Of a stretch of 64,000 nucleotides of DNA, positions 17,398-25,345 are shown in pieces. The translations under genes were made by a program, and so were the position numbers. The first letter of the stretch is position 1. Each line of letters starts with the position of its first letter. The notes under the pieces are model-generated. The model did no database searches, had not been told where the DNA came from, and saw only the letters and a program-made list of their open reading frames with translations. Where the stretch lies: contig CANFLX010000003.1 of the NCBI GenBank assembly GCA_947447985.1, positions 58,483 to 122,482 of the forward strand, written 5' to 3'. This DNA is from Comamonadaceae bacterium (GTDB lineage Bacteria > Pseudomonadota > Gammaproteobacteria > Burkholderiales > Burkholderiaceae_C).

Positions 17398-18180
17398 ATG
17401 GTTCCCGACCCGCAGTGCGGGATTCCTGCGGCCGAGACCGATGCACAGCGTCGTTTTTCAGGACTGGACCGCCTTTATGGGGCGGGTCCGGCCCAATCGG
17501 TGCGCAATGCCCATGTGGTCGTGGTGGGCGTGGGAGGTGTCGGCTCCTGGGCTGCAGAAGCCTTGGCGCGCAGCGGCGTCGGTCGCATCACCTTGATCGA
17601 TATGGACCATGTGTCCGAGTCCAACATCAACCGGCAAATTCATGCACTCACACCCACGCTGGGCATGGCCAAAATCGAGGCGATGGCACAGCGCATTGCG
17701 CTCATTCACCCTGACTGCCAGGTTACCGGTGTCGATGCCTTTGTGGATGGCGAAAACTGGTTGCAGCTGCTTCCAAACGATGCTGACGCGGTGATTGATG
17801 CCTGCGACCAAGTCATTGCCAAGACGGCCATGGCGCAGTGGGCGCGCAGCACGCGCTGCCACTTTGTCACGGTAGGTGCGGCGGGTGGCAAACGCCAAGC
17901 ACACACGGTGACCTTGGGCGATCTGAGCGCCTGCAAATACGATCCCTTGCTGGCCCAGGTGCGCTACCGCTTGCGCAAGTTCCATGGGGCTCCGAAAGAA
18001 GGTAAAAAAATGTGCGTGATGTGCGTCTCCAGCCCGGAGGCGGTGCTGCGTCCCGAGGCTGCTGCGCAAGGCGACAACACCCTCAACTGCCATGGTTATG
18101 GCTCCTTGGTCACGGTCACCGCCACCTTCGGTTTGTGCGCCGCAGGTTTTGTGATGGACCAGCTTTCAAAAAGCGCATAA
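17398..18180 (+). CDS. tcdA: tRNA threonylcarbamoyladenosine dehydratase
   Basis: A 260-residue E1-like enzyme (CsdL/TcdA) that uses ATP to cyclise the N6-threonylcarbamoyl group of A37 in ANN-decoding tRNAs. The nucleotide-binding GVGGVGSWAAEAL loop lies at about residues 43-55, the adenylate-site SNINRQIHA follows, and MCVMCVSSPEAV near 200 is the family metal or thiol region. The gene starts directly after the cpoB stop. Fittingly, two tRNA-Lys genes, whose products carry t6A37/ct6A37 in bacteria, lie immediately downstream. That adjacency is probably coincidental but worth recording. Confidence 0.92.
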   Translation: MVPDPQCGIPAAETDAQRRFSGLDRLYGAGPAQSVRNAHVVVVGVGGVGSWAAEALARSGVGRITLIDMDHVSESNINRQIHALTPTLGMAKIEAMAQRIALIHPDCQVTGVDAFVDGENWLQLLPNDADAVIDACDQVIAKTAMAQWARSTRCHFVTVGAAGGKRQAHTVTLGDLSACKYDPLLAQVRYRLRKFHGAPKEGKKMCVMCVSSPEAVLRPEAAAQGDNTLNCHGYGSLVTVTATFGLCAAGFVMDQLSKSA

Positions 18181-18193
18181 ATCGCGCTATACT
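18164..18193 (+). promoter_or_regulatory. Candidate sigma-70 promoter for the tRNA-Lys pair
   Basis: A TATACT hexamer (18188-18193, five of six to consensus) lies about 35 bases before the first tRNA-Lys gene, with a weak TTTCAA -35-like element at 18164-18169 and an 18-base spacer. It overlaps the 3' end of tcdA. The G-rich sequence after the -10 (GTAGGGC) resembles the discriminators of stable-RNA promoters. This is inferred from sequence alone. Confidence 0.5.
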
Positions 18194-18227
18194 GTAGGGC
18201 TTGGCAGAAACCACTTTGGTCTCTGAC

Positions 18228-18303
18228 GGGACGTTAGCTCAGTTGGTAGAGCAGCGGACTTTTAATCCGTTTGTCGTGGGTTCGACCCCCGCACGTCCCA
18301 CCA
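18228..18303 (+). tRNA. tRNA-Lys (anticodon UUU)
   Basis: A complete 76-base cloverleaf. The acceptor stem is GGGACGU paired with ACGUCCC, the D-arm region is AGCUCAGUUGGUAGAGC, the anticodon loop CUUUUAA (18259-18265) gives anticodon UUU at 18261-18263, and the T-arm carries GGGUUCGACCC. The CCA end is encoded (18301-18303). It reads AAA and AAG lysine codons. Confidence 0.97.
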
Positions 18304-18321
18304 TCCATATTCTTGCAATTC

Positions 18322-18397
18322 GGGTTTTTAGCTCAGTTGGTAGAGCAGCGGACTCTTAATCCGTAGGTCGCGTGTTCGAGCCACGCAGAACCCACCA
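18322..18397 (+). tRNA. tRNA-Lys (anticodon CUU)
   Basis: A second 76-base tRNA gene, 18 bases after the first. The acceptor stem GGGUUUU pairs with AGAACCC including one U-G pair. The D-arm and anticodon stem are nearly identical to those of the upstream tRNA-Lys, but the loop CUCUUAA (18353-18359) gives anticodon CUU at 18355-18357. The T-arm (GUGUUCGAGCCAC) differs. CCA is encoded at 18395-18397. It reads AAG only. The two genes are probably co-transcribed from the promoter in tcdA and end at the hairpin at 18412. Confidence 0.96.
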
Positions 18398-18411
18398 AAC
18401 CCTTCAAAGTC

Positions 18412-18443
18412 AAAAGCCACAGTGTTGTCACTGTGGCTTTTTT
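18412..18443 (+). terminator. Intrinsic terminator after the tRNA pair
   Basis: Perfect 12-base arms (18413-18424 and 18429-18440, core GCCACAGTG/CACTGTGGC) with a TTGT loop and a run of six T to 18443. This is a strong rho-independent terminator for the tRNA transcript. Confidence 0.9.
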
Positions 18444-18497
18444 GTTTGTGCTTTACTCGGGTGTCTTTCAACTTTTTAATTGGCGAAAGTGGCAATC

Positions 18498-19289
18498 ATG
18501 ATGAATATTAAAAAGCAATTGGGAAAATTGGCGCTTTGGTGTCTGGTTCTGTCTATCGCTGGCACCGCGGGAGCGAGCACAGTAGCGACGGTCAACGGTG
18601 CAAAGATTGACTCCGAGGTGCTGGACTATGTGGTGGCCAACAGCGTCGCGCAAGGCGCAAAGGACACCCCCGAATTGCGCGCTGCCTTGAAAAACGAGCT
18701 CATCGCACGCGAGGTGATGGCGCAAGAAGCGAAAAAGCAGAATGTCGACAAAGAGTCCACCTTCAAGTTGCAGATGCAAATGCAACAAAACTCTTTGCTG
18801 ATTGATGCGTTACTGGCCAAACATGCCGCCAAGTTGAGCATTACGGATGAAATGCTGCGCAGCGAATACAAGCGCCAGACCGATTTGCTGGCCGATGTCG
18901 AGCAGTACCAGATAAGCCATGTCGTGACCGCTACGGAAGCGGACGCAAAGGCCGTGATCAAGGCGGCAAAAGATGGCGCCGCTTTTGACAAGTTGGCGCG
19001 AGAAAAATCGATCAACGCCAGTGCGAAAAATGGTGGAAGTTTAGGCTGGCTGATGGCTGATCAAATCATTCCCGCCTTGTCCAACGTTGTCGTCAATTTG
19101 AATGTGGGCAGCGTGACCAGCATGCCGATTGCGACCCCAGACGGCTGGCAAGTCATCAAGCTCGACGGCAAGCGCAAGTTCAAAGCGCCCACCTTTGAAG
19201 AAAGCAAGCAGCAGTTGACCAACGCGGTGTACGCCAGTCAGCGCGCTGAATTTATTCAGAAGCTGGTGAAGGCCGCTAAGGTCGAGTAA
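18498..19289 (+). CDS. PpiC-type peptidyl-prolyl isomerase, periplasmic
   Basis: A 263-residue parvulin-family protein with a signal peptide (to about residue 26, ending AGTAGAS). An N-terminal SurA-like helical region covers about 30-115 and one parvulin domain about 130-230: YQISHVVTATEADAKAV, FDKLAREKSI, GGSLGWL and a late DGWQVIKLDGKR. It probably helps fold outer-membrane or secreted proteins in the periplasm. The frame opens at TTG 18480, but the double ATG at 18498/18501 gives a normal signal peptide. The gene stands alone between the tRNA terminator and a noncoding stretch. Confidence 0.85.
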   Translation: MMNIKKQLGKLALWCLVLSIAGTAGASTVATVNGAKIDSEVLDYVVANSVAQGAKDTPELRAALKNELIAREVMAQEAKKQNVDKESTFKLQMQMQQNSLLIDALLAKHAAKLSITDEMLRSEYKRQTDLLADVEQYQISHVVTATEADAKAVIKAAKDGAAFDKLAREKSINASAKNGGSLGWLMADQIIPALSNVVVNLNVGSVTSMPIATPDGWQVIKLDGKRKFKAPTFEESKQQLTNAVYASQRAEFIQKLVKAAKVE

Positions 19290-19538
19290 AGAGCGGCGCG
19301 TTTTGCCGTACTGAGGGTACGGCAAATGGATAAATGTGGTGAGATATCTAAACCAAAATTCACACCGAGAGATCTAAGCAAGTTCGGCAGCAATAGTACG
19401 GGTTAACGGTCACCTTGATAAAAAAAGGGATGCCAAACGAATGAGTAACTCTACTGCAACGTTGCGGTGCGAGCACACCACTCAGGTCAGTAATAGTCAT
19501 CGGCAGCAAATTCTGCCAAAGTTTCTTATATTGAATAA
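19290..19538 (+). other. Noncoding stretch, 249 bases
   Basis: No credible reading frame or RNA gene seen. It contains the hairpin at 19302-19326 and a small GCAACGTTGC palindrome (19456-19465). A TATATT hexamer at 19527-19532 lies so close to the next ATG that, if it is the -10 element, the lipoprotein mRNA would have almost no leader. Base composition shifts to A/T-rich from about 19330 onward. Confidence 0.6.
19302..19326 (+). terminator. Perfect hairpin after the isomerase gene
   Basis: Ten-base perfect arms TTTGCCGTAC and GTACGGCAAA with a five-base loop, 13 bases after the stop codon. No T-run follows (TGGATAAATG), so termination would be inefficient; it may instead protect the 3' end of the mRNA. 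Confidence 0.4.
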
Positions 19539-20828
19539 ATGATTAAAATCATAACGGTATTTTTTATTTATATGGCGGTCGCGCTATGTCTTATGTCTTG
19601 CGGTGGAGGTGGAGGTGGAGGCGCAAACTCGCATACGACCTATACCGGCCAGTACATAGACGCGCCAGTGCGAGGACTGAGCTACGCGGCAAGCCCATCG
19701 GGATTAGTCGGAACGACTGATGTCAACGGAAATTTTCAGTTTCAGGCGGGCGATACGGTGATTTTTAATATTGTGACCCCTGGGGGGAATATTGGGGTCG
19801 GATCTGTGACTCCAGTGCCCCCCTCTTCACCTTCGGAAACTGTACCGGTTAGCGTCATTTCTTTAGCAAATGGAACTCAAGTCGCTCAGATTTTGCAAAC
19901 ATTAGGTGGAACTGGATCGACTATTGATGTTGGTAATACCAATCAAAATATTGCCGCCATTAACTCAGGTGATGCTGTTGCAGCTCTAAATAATTTCGTT
20001 TCAACAACCGGATCGTCAAACGTCTCGACTATTCTTCCTAATCTGATTGATCCGATTACAGCCTTTGGCAATGCGATCAATAGTATTGGAAGTATAAATT
20101 CGTCGCTTTCCGCATCACTGACTGAACTCATATCAGGCCGAAATTATTATTACTATGAAGCCATATCGAATCCATCTCAGTCCATCAATGGAGGTGGATT
20201 TACGAGTGTAGGTAGTAATGTTTCCACATCAACTTCAGGAACGCCTGGGGCGTTGGCGGTAACCGGTGAAAAGTCAATTACCGTGACCACTGAAAACGCG
20301 ACAAAGGCGGTCTCCTTCCTGTATCTTGATGGAAGAGAAGGTATATTTAACGATACATCCATTCTGTTCGGTGACTTATACACAGGGGTAGGTATTTACA
20401 AGAGAATACTTAAATCATCGGAAGGTGGATTCTCGGTTGGGGTGGCGTTAGGTAACTCGACGTTTAGGATTGGAGGGCTGAATGTTTTGTGTGCCCAGCC
20501 AACGTCTCAGTTCAAATTGAGGTTTAACTCAGCGGCTACGGGCTTCTCGGCTTTTTGCGGTAATGATTTGCTGACAGCAGGAACTGTGGTGAATAATTCT
20601 TATGTTTCAGGTGTTATCGAATTGCGTAGTAATTTTTTGGGCACTGTAGCCATTGGGTTGGCACACGACGCGGTATTTGACACTTTAACGCACCGAATAA
20701 TTTCGGGTACCCTTGCTGGAAGCCAACTTGGCGTGTCATTTTCTAGCGCAAATTTAAATCAAATGCTTCCCGTTGGTCCAAAGCTCTACGATCTCAAAAA
20801 CTGCGCTGATTATTCGTGTACACAATAG
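19539..20828 (+). CDS. Orphan lipoprotein with glycine run, unknown function
   Basis: A 429-residue predicted lipoprotein. The signal peptide ends in LMSC (acylated Cys at 21), directly followed by seven Gly residues, a layout typical of surface lipoproteins. Residues about 35-100 (GQYIDAPVRGLSYAASPSGL, then a TTDVNGNFQFQAGD segment) look like the small beta-domain at the N-terminus of many large marine and soil bacterial surface proteins, followed by a LANGTQVAQILQTLGG segment. The rest is Ser/Thr/Asn/Gly-rich beta-type sequence with no motif I know, and four Cys in the last 120 residues could form disulphides. It is A/T-rich and isolated, with no operon partner, which suggests acquisition by transfer. 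Confidence 0.7.
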   Translation: MIKIITVFFIYMAVALCLMSCGGGGGGGANSHTTYTGQYIDAPVRGLSYAASPSGLVGTTDVNGNFQFQAGDTVIFNIVTPGGNIGVGSVTPVPPSSPSETVPVSVISLANGTQVAQILQTLGGTGSTIDVGNTNQNIAAINSGDAVAALNNFVSTTGSSNVSTILPNLIDPITAFGNAINSIGSINSSLSASLTELISGRNYYYYEAISNPSQSINGGGFTSVGSNVSTSTSGTPGALAVTGEKSITVTTENATKAVSFLYLDGREGIFNDTSILFGDLYTGVGIYKRILKSSEGGFSVGVALGNSTFRIGGLNVLCAQPTSQFKLRFNSAATGFSAFCGNDLLTAGTVVNNSYVSGVIELRSNFLGTVAIGLAHDAVFDTLTHRIISGTLAGSQLGVSFSSANLNQMLPVGPKLYDLKNCADYSCTQ

Positions 20829-21182
20829 TTTTTGTGGCTGGTACTCAATTCTCTGCATTCTGGGAGTCCGATATTTGGTGCATCCGATTGGAATGCTCAG
20901 AATTGATGCAAGGGGCTGATTGATATTTTGGTTTGAAGATCGCAGCAAGGTATTTGCGTTAAGCATGCGCATTCACCCTGCATCGCCGTTTGAGCGCAAT
21001 GTTGGAGTTGATGAAAAATAGAAATGGTGCTCATGCAGACGGCACATGAATAGACACCCCAATAAACGGCTGCCGAATTAATTCAGAAGCGGTGAAGCTG
21101 GCCTAAAACCAATTATTGGTTGTGCAACCAAAACTTCGCCCGTCTTGGTCTTGGCCAGCCGCATTTCATAAACCAATGCACT
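20829..21182 (+). other. Noncoding stretch between convergent genes, 354 bases
   Basis: It lies between the convergent lipoprotein and histidine phosphatase genes. No tRNA, long frame or recognised element is seen. It stays A/T-rich up to about 21110, then returns to the G/C-rich style of the window. Two overlapping inverted repeats occur at 21107-21131. On the reverse strand, the frame of the phosphatase stays open for about 34 codons beyond its TGA, through a protein-like stretch (MRLAKTKTGEVLVAQP), ending in TAA near 21075. That might be a decayed C-terminal coding remnant. Confidence 0.5.
21107..21131. repeat. Overlapping inverted repeats (alternative hairpins)
   Basis: AACCAA-TTA-TTGGTT (21107-21121) and TTGGTTG-TG-CAACCAA (21116-21131) share the middle arm, so only one can form at a time. 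No T-run follows on either strand. The role is unknown; 3'-end structure for either convergent gene is possible. Confidence 0.45.
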
Positions 21183-21845
21183 TCAGATCGTTGCCTCGTC
21201 CTGGCTGCTGGCCTCGAGATGGCTGGTGTCGGCCCAGCCCACCAGGCTCAAGCCCTGCGGTGTCCAGAGCAAGCGGTTGATGGTGCAGTTGCCCAGGTCC
21301 CAGGTGCGCACGGCGTTGACGTCTTGGCCTGTGGCCAGGCGGTACAGCATGTCCAGTACGCCACCGTGGGCCACCAGTGCGATGTGTTCGCCGGGGTGGC
21401 GTGCGGCGATGTCGTTCACGGCATGGGTGATGCGGTCCCGCAATTGCAAGGGCGTTTCTCCGCCCTGCGGCGCCCAGTCGGGCAGGCGCTGGTGCCAGCG
21501 CTGGGCCTCTTCGGGCCACTCGGCCTCAATCTCCGCATGGGTCTTGCCTTCAAACACGCCGAAGCCGCGTTCGCGCAAGCCGGGCACCAGGACCACCGAT
21601 TCAGGGGCAAACCCCGCATGCTGGGCAATCGCTGCCGCCGTGTTGCGGGCCCGCGCCAAGTCGCTGGTGTAAATGTGGTTCAGGCCCACGTCGGCCAAAG
21701 CAGCGCCCACTTGCTGGGCTTGCTGCTGTCCCCGGGCATTGAGGTCAATGTCGATGTGGCCCTGGATGCGCGTGACTGCGTTCCAGGCGGTTTCGCCGTG
21801 GCGCACGGCGGTAATGCGCACCGGCGCAATCGTGGCAGCCCCCAT
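21183..21845 (-). CDS. Histidine phosphatase family protein (GpmB-like)
   Basis: A 220-residue phosphoglycerate-mutase-like phosphatase. The phospho-accepting His is in RHGETAWN (residues 15-22), the acid Glu in LRERGFGVFEGKTHAEIE, and the second catalytic His in LVAHGGVLDML. Members act on phosphosugars, nucleotides (for example alpha-ribazole or dinucleotide products) or other small phosphomonoesters; length and motifs fit the general GpmB/CobC group without singling out a substrate. It starts four bases after the ttcA stop, so both are in one reverse operon with folB and the pteridine reductase. Confidence 0.85.
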   Translation of the reverse strand: MGAATIAPVRITAVRHGETAWNAVTRIQGHIDIDLNARGQQQAQQVGAALADVGLNHIYTSDLARARNTAAAIAQHAGFAPESVVLVPGLRERGFGVFEGKTHAEIEAEWPEEAQRWHQRLPDWAPQGGETPLQLRDRITHAVNDIAARHPGEHIALVAHGGVLDMLYRLATGQDVNAVRTWDLGNCTINRLLWTPQGLSLVGWADTSHLEASSQDEATI

Positions 21846-21848
21846 GGC

Positions 21849-22805
21849 TCAGACCACGCGCAAAGGCAAGCCCGCCACTGTGGGCAGTGCAAAGGACTCG
21901 GCATCAAAGGCCGTGTCACCGTCCGGCTCGGGCACGCCGGTGGTGCGCACGGCTTCAAAGTCATGCAAGCCGGTGTCCATCAAATGCGAGGGCACCACGT
22001 TGTGCAGCGCGGTAAACATGCTTTCGATGCGGCCGGGGTATTGTTTCTCCCAGTCGCGCAGCATGTTGCCGATTTGCTTGCGTTGCAGGTTTTCCTGGCT
22101 GCCGCACAGCGTGCAGGGAATGATGGGAAAAGCGCGGTGTTCGGCCCAGCGCACCAGGTCTTTTTCCACCACATTGGCCAGCGGACGGATCACGATATGG
22201 CCGCCATCGTCGCTCACCAGTTTGGGGGGCATGCCCTTGAGCTTGCCGCCAAAGAACATGTTCAAAAAGAAGGTTTGCAAGATGTCATCGCGGTGGTGGC
22301 CCAGGGCGATTTTGGTCACCTTCAGTTCGTCTGCCACGCGGTACAAAATACCCCGGCGCAAGCGGCTGCACAGGCTGCACATGGTCTTGCCCTCGGGGAT
22401 CACCTTCTTGACGATGCTGTAGGTGTCCTGCGTTTCGATATGAAACGGCACGCCCAATTCCTTCAAGTAAGCGGGCAGGATGTGGTCGGGAAAACCGGGT
22501 TGCTTCTGGTCGAGGTTGACCGCAATCAGTTCAAAGTTGACCGGCGCGCGCTGCTGCATTTTCAGGAGCAGGTCCAGCATGGCATAGCTGTCTTTACCGC
22601 CCGACACGCAGACCATGACCCGGTCGCCTTCCTCGATCATGTGGTAGTCCATGATGGCTTGCCCCACCTGGCGGCACAGGCGTTTTTCGAGCTTGTGGTT
22701 CTCATAAGCGGCGCGCTGCGCGGCTTCCTGGGTCTGGGGCGACGCGCCAGCGGGGGTTTGCAGGCTGGGCGCAGCCAGGTCGGTATCAGTCCAAAGGGCA
22801 GTCAT
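21849..22805 (-). CDS. ttcA: tRNA 2-thiocytidine(32) synthetase TtcA
   Basis: A 318-residue iron-sulphur enzyme that thiolates C32 in certain tRNAs. The PP-loop SGGKDS is at 68-73, the CxxC pair CSLC at 143-146, and a further PCTLC near 230 supplies the third cluster Cys; [13 protein letters not shown] and the [10 protein letters not shown] block are characteristic. ATG 22805 is preferred; GTG 22829 would add eight residues and overlap folB by 7 bases. It belongs to the reverse-strand group starting with the pteridine reductase. Confidence 0.94.
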   Translation of the reverse strand: MTALWTDTDLAAPSLQTPAGASPQTQEAAQRAAYENHKLEKRLCRQVGQAIMDYHMIEEGDRVMVCVSGGKDSYAMLDLLLKMQQRAPVNFELIAVNLDQKQPGFPDHILPAYLKELGVPFHIETQDTYSIVKKVIPEGKTMCSLCSRLRRGILYRVADELKVTKIALGHHRDDILQTFFLNMFFGGKLKGMPPKLVSDDGGHIVIRPLANVVEKDLVRWAEHRAFPIIPCTLCGSQENLQRKQIGNMLRDWEKQYPGRIESMFTALHNVVPSHLMDTGLHDFEAVRTTGVPEPDGDTAFDAESFALPTVAGLPLRVV

Positions 22806-22822
22806 GGAGGTCTCGCTCAGGT

Positions 22823-23197
22823 TTACCACTGTCCGGTTTCGATCCGGATCGCGACTTCACAGTCGTCAAAAATTTCGAGTTTGGCGATCTTCACGCGCAC
22901 GCCCAGCACGCCGGGCAGTTGCATCAAGCGGTCGGCGAGTTTGCCGATCATGCTTTCCAGCAAATTGACGTGTTCGGCGGTGCATTCGTTGATGATGATC
23001 TGGCGCACTTTGCGGTAGTCCAGCACATGGTTGATATCGTCGTCGCACGGCTGCAGCGGCTGGGTGCCCACGTGCAATTCGGCGTCGACCAAAATCGGTT
23101 GCGGGGCGGTGAGTTCGGACTCGAGGATGCCCAGGTTGGCCTCAAAGCGCAGACCGGTCAGGGTCAGGGTTTGGGTGCCGGTGCTTCGTTGCTGCAT
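22823..23197 (-). CDS. folB: Dihydroneopterin aldolase
   Basis: A 124-residue FolB/FolX-family protein that splits 7,8-dihydroneopterin to 6-hydroxymethyl-7,8-dihydropterin and glycolaldehyde in folate synthesis. Family features include [17 protein letters not shown] at the N-terminus, a [12 protein letters not shown] stretch, and [18 protein letters not shown] with the conserved Glu. It sits ten bases after the pteridine reductase gene, consistent with a shared pterin pathway. FolX (epimerase) is the alternative for this fold; the EHVNLLE context favours aldolase. Confidence 0.88.
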   Translation of the reverse strand: MQQRSTGTQTLTLTGLRFEANLGILESELTAPQPILVDAELHVGTQPLQPCDDDINHVLDYRKVRQIIINECTAEHVNLLESMIGKLADRLMQLPGVLGVRVKIAKLEIFDDCEVAIRIETGQW

Positions 23198-23207
23198 GCC
23201 ATGTGCC

Positions 23208-24026
23208 TTACATCAGGGAAAAATCGCGCTCAAAGCGCATCAGGTGCTGACCGCCGTCTACCAACAAAGTGGTGCCCGTGATCGATTGGTTCTCCATCGC
23301 AAAGCGCACGGTGGACGCCACATCGGCGGGCGTGGAGGAGCGCCCCAGGGGTGAAAGCTTGTGCAGGGCAGCAAACTTGTCGTCGCTCAGCAAGTGGCTG
23401 GTCAGCGTCAGGCCTGGCGCAACACCCACCACCCGCACCAACGGGCTCAGGGCCAGCGCCAGCATGGTGGTGGCGGCCTCCAGCGCGGCCTTGGACAGGG
23501 TGTAGCTCAAAAAGTCGGGGTTCTGGTTCCACAGCTTTTGGTCCAACATATTGACCACCACGCCGCTGCAGGCCGCCAGTTGCGTTGGGTCGGGCTGCGC
23601 CCGGTTGCGTGCGTCTATGTGCGTGTGCAGCGCTTGCGCCAGCAAAATCGCCGCACCCGCGTTGGCGCGCAGGTGTTTGTCCATGGCGGCAAAGCTGAAG
23701 CTTGCGGCGTTGTCGTGCTCAAAGGTGGAGGCGCTGTTGACCACGGCGTCTACCGTGCCGAACTGCTCGATCACCGCGGGCAGCAAGTTGCGCACCGCGG
23801 CCTCATTGCTCAGGTTCGCCCGAAAGCTGGCGGCGCCTGGCGTCAGTTTGGCGCATTCGGCGGTGGTGCGCGCGGCGTCTTCTACCGAGTCGCGGTAGTG
23901 CACGGCCACCCGCCATCCGCTGGCGGCAAGGGTCAAGGCAATCTCACGCCCCAAGCGCTTGGCGCCCCCGGTGACCAGCACACTGGGGCGGTTGGCGTGG
24001 GAAGTGGGTGCGGGCGGGGCAGACAT
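23208..24026 (-). CDS. SDR-family pteridine reductase (FolM-like)
   Basis: A 272-residue short-chain dehydrogenase. The cofactor motif TGGAKRLG (residues 19-26) matches the TGX3RXG form special to pteridine reductases rather than the usual TGxxxGxG. The active site has YTLSKAALE (Tyr and Lys), preceded by VVNSAS in place of the usual NNAG. FolM-type enzymes reduce dihydropterins (dihydromonapterin, and weakly dihydrofolate) with NADPH. Its position next to folB supports a pterin substrate. ATG 24026 is chosen over an upstream TTG at 24038. Confidence 0.83.
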   Translation of the reverse strand: MSAPPAPTSHANRPSVLVTGGAKRLGREIALTLAASGWRVAVHYRDSVEDAARTTAECAKLTPGAASFRANLSNEAAVRNLLPAVIEQFGTVDAVVNSASTFEHDNAASFSFAAMDKHLRANAGAAILLAQALHTHIDARNRAQPDPTQLAACSGVVVNMLDQKLWNQNPDFLSYTLSKAALEAATTMLALALSPLVRVVGVAPGLTLTSHLLSDDKFAALHKLSPLGRSSTPADVASTVRFAMENQSITGTTLLVDGGQHLMRFERDFSLM

Positions 24027-24130
24027 AAAAGGGGACAATCCGGTAAATGCTGGCGCAGTGCCAGTCTAAGAATCACGATGAGAAGCCCTGAGTTTAACGA
24101 GCGTCCCCTGATTTCGTCGGGTGTGTGGCC

Positions 24131-25252
24131 ATGAGCGACACACCCAGCGTCAGCACCGCACTGCAGCAGCACATTGCCGATGCCATTTGCGCCCAAGGCG
24201 GTTGGCTGGGGTTTGACGCCTTCATGGAGAAGGCTTTGTACACGCCCGGCATGGGCTACTACGCCGCAGACCTGCCCAAATTCGGCACCATGCCGGGCGG
24301 TGAGGGCGGCGCGCCGGGCAGCGACTTTGTCACCGCCCCTGAGATCAGCCCCTTGTTTGGCTACGCCCTGGCGCGCCAGCTGGCGCAGGCCCTGCAAGCC
24401 ACCGGCACCAACGAGGTGTGGGAATTTGGCGCAGGCACCGGCGCTTTGGCCGAGCAGGTCTTGTCGGCGCTGCAGGAAATGAAGGTGCCACTGGCGCGCT
24501 ACACCATCGTCGATCTGTCGGGCTCGCTGCGCGCCCGCCAGCAAGTCCGATTGGCGCCTTGGGGCGACACAGTGCAGTGGGTGAGTGCCTTGCCTGCGCA
24601 GATGCGCGGCGTGGTGCTGGGCAATGAATTGATGGATGCCATGCCGGTGCAACTGCTGGCGCGGGTGAGCGGCGTGTGGCATGAGCGCGGCGTGGCCCTG
24701 TCGCCGGACGCGAGCCAATTGGTTTGGGCGGATCGCCCCACCGCTTTGCGCCCGCCTACCGAGGTGCAGGGCGACCACGATTACCTGACCGAAATCCACC
24801 CCCAAAGCGAGGCCTTTGTCCGCACCCTGGCCCAGCGTTTGGAGCGTGGAATGGTGCTGCTCCTGGACTATGGCTTCCCCGAGGCCGAGTACTACCACCC
24901 CCAGCGCCACATGGGCACCGTCATGTGCCACCAGGCGCACCAAAGCGACCCCAACCCGTTGGTGCGGGTGGGCCAGAAAGACATTACCGCCCACGTCAAC
25001 TTCACGGCCCTGGCCCTGGCCGCGCAGGACGCGGGCATGGAGGTGCTGGGCTACACCAACCAAGCGCACTTTTTAATCAACTGCGGGCTTATCGATCTGA
25101 TGCAGGCCGCCAGCCTTCCAGTGCGCAGTGCCGCGCAACGGCTGATTCTGGAGCACGAAATGGGCGAACTCTTCAAAGTGATTGCCCTGGGTGTAGGCCC
25201 CGTGTGGCAGCCTCTGGGCTTTGTGCATGGCGACAAAACCCACCGCCTGTAA
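24131..25252 (+). CDS. MidA/NDUFAF7-type SAM-dependent methyltransferase
   Basis: A 373-residue protein of the DUF185/MidA family. Its relative in mitochondria, NDUFAF7, methylates an arginine of complex I. The segments PGMGYYAADLPKFG and GSDFVTAPEISPLFG, the SAM-binding VWEFGAGTGALAEQV, GNELMDAMPV, and LLLDYGFPEAEYYHPQR are typical. A role in assembly of respiratory complex I is inferred from the family only. ATG 24131 is preferred over the in-frame GTG six bases upstream. Divergent from the pteridine reductase with about 100 bases between. Confidence 0.85.
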   Translation: MSDTPSVSTALQQHIADAICAQGGWLGFDAFMEKALYTPGMGYYAADLPKFGTMPGGEGGAPGSDFVTAPEISPLFGYALARQLAQALQATGTNEVWEFGAGTGALAEQVLSALQEMKVPLARYTIVDLSGSLRARQQVRLAPWGDTVQWVSALPAQMRGVVLGNELMDAMPVQLLARVSGVWHERGVALSPDASQLVWADRPTALRPPTEVQGDHDYLTEIHPQSEAFVRTLAQRLERGMVLLLDYGFPEAEYYHPQRHMGTVMCHQAHQSDPNPLVRVGQKDITAHVNFTALALAAQDAGMEVLGYTNQAHFLINCGLIDLMQAASLPVRSAAQRLILEHEMGELFKVIALGVGPVWQPLGFVHGDKTHRL

Positions 25253-25345
25253 GCCGCTGTAACCGCCTGGTAAATCGTCGCCGTTGCGCGGGGTTAGCAT
25301 TGACGCCATTCACGCCCATTTCGCCTGTTTTACCGAAACCTGCCC

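Noticed and set aside
18228..18397. The tRNA-Lys pair as an integration site
   Set aside because: No repeat of the tRNA 3' ends was found downstream within the A/T-rich zone, and no integrase gene is present.
21120..23018. A 632-codon forward frame across the histidine phosphatase, ttcA and folB
   Set aside because: Antisense of three clear genes on the reverse strand, with shadow-type composition and no recognisable motif.
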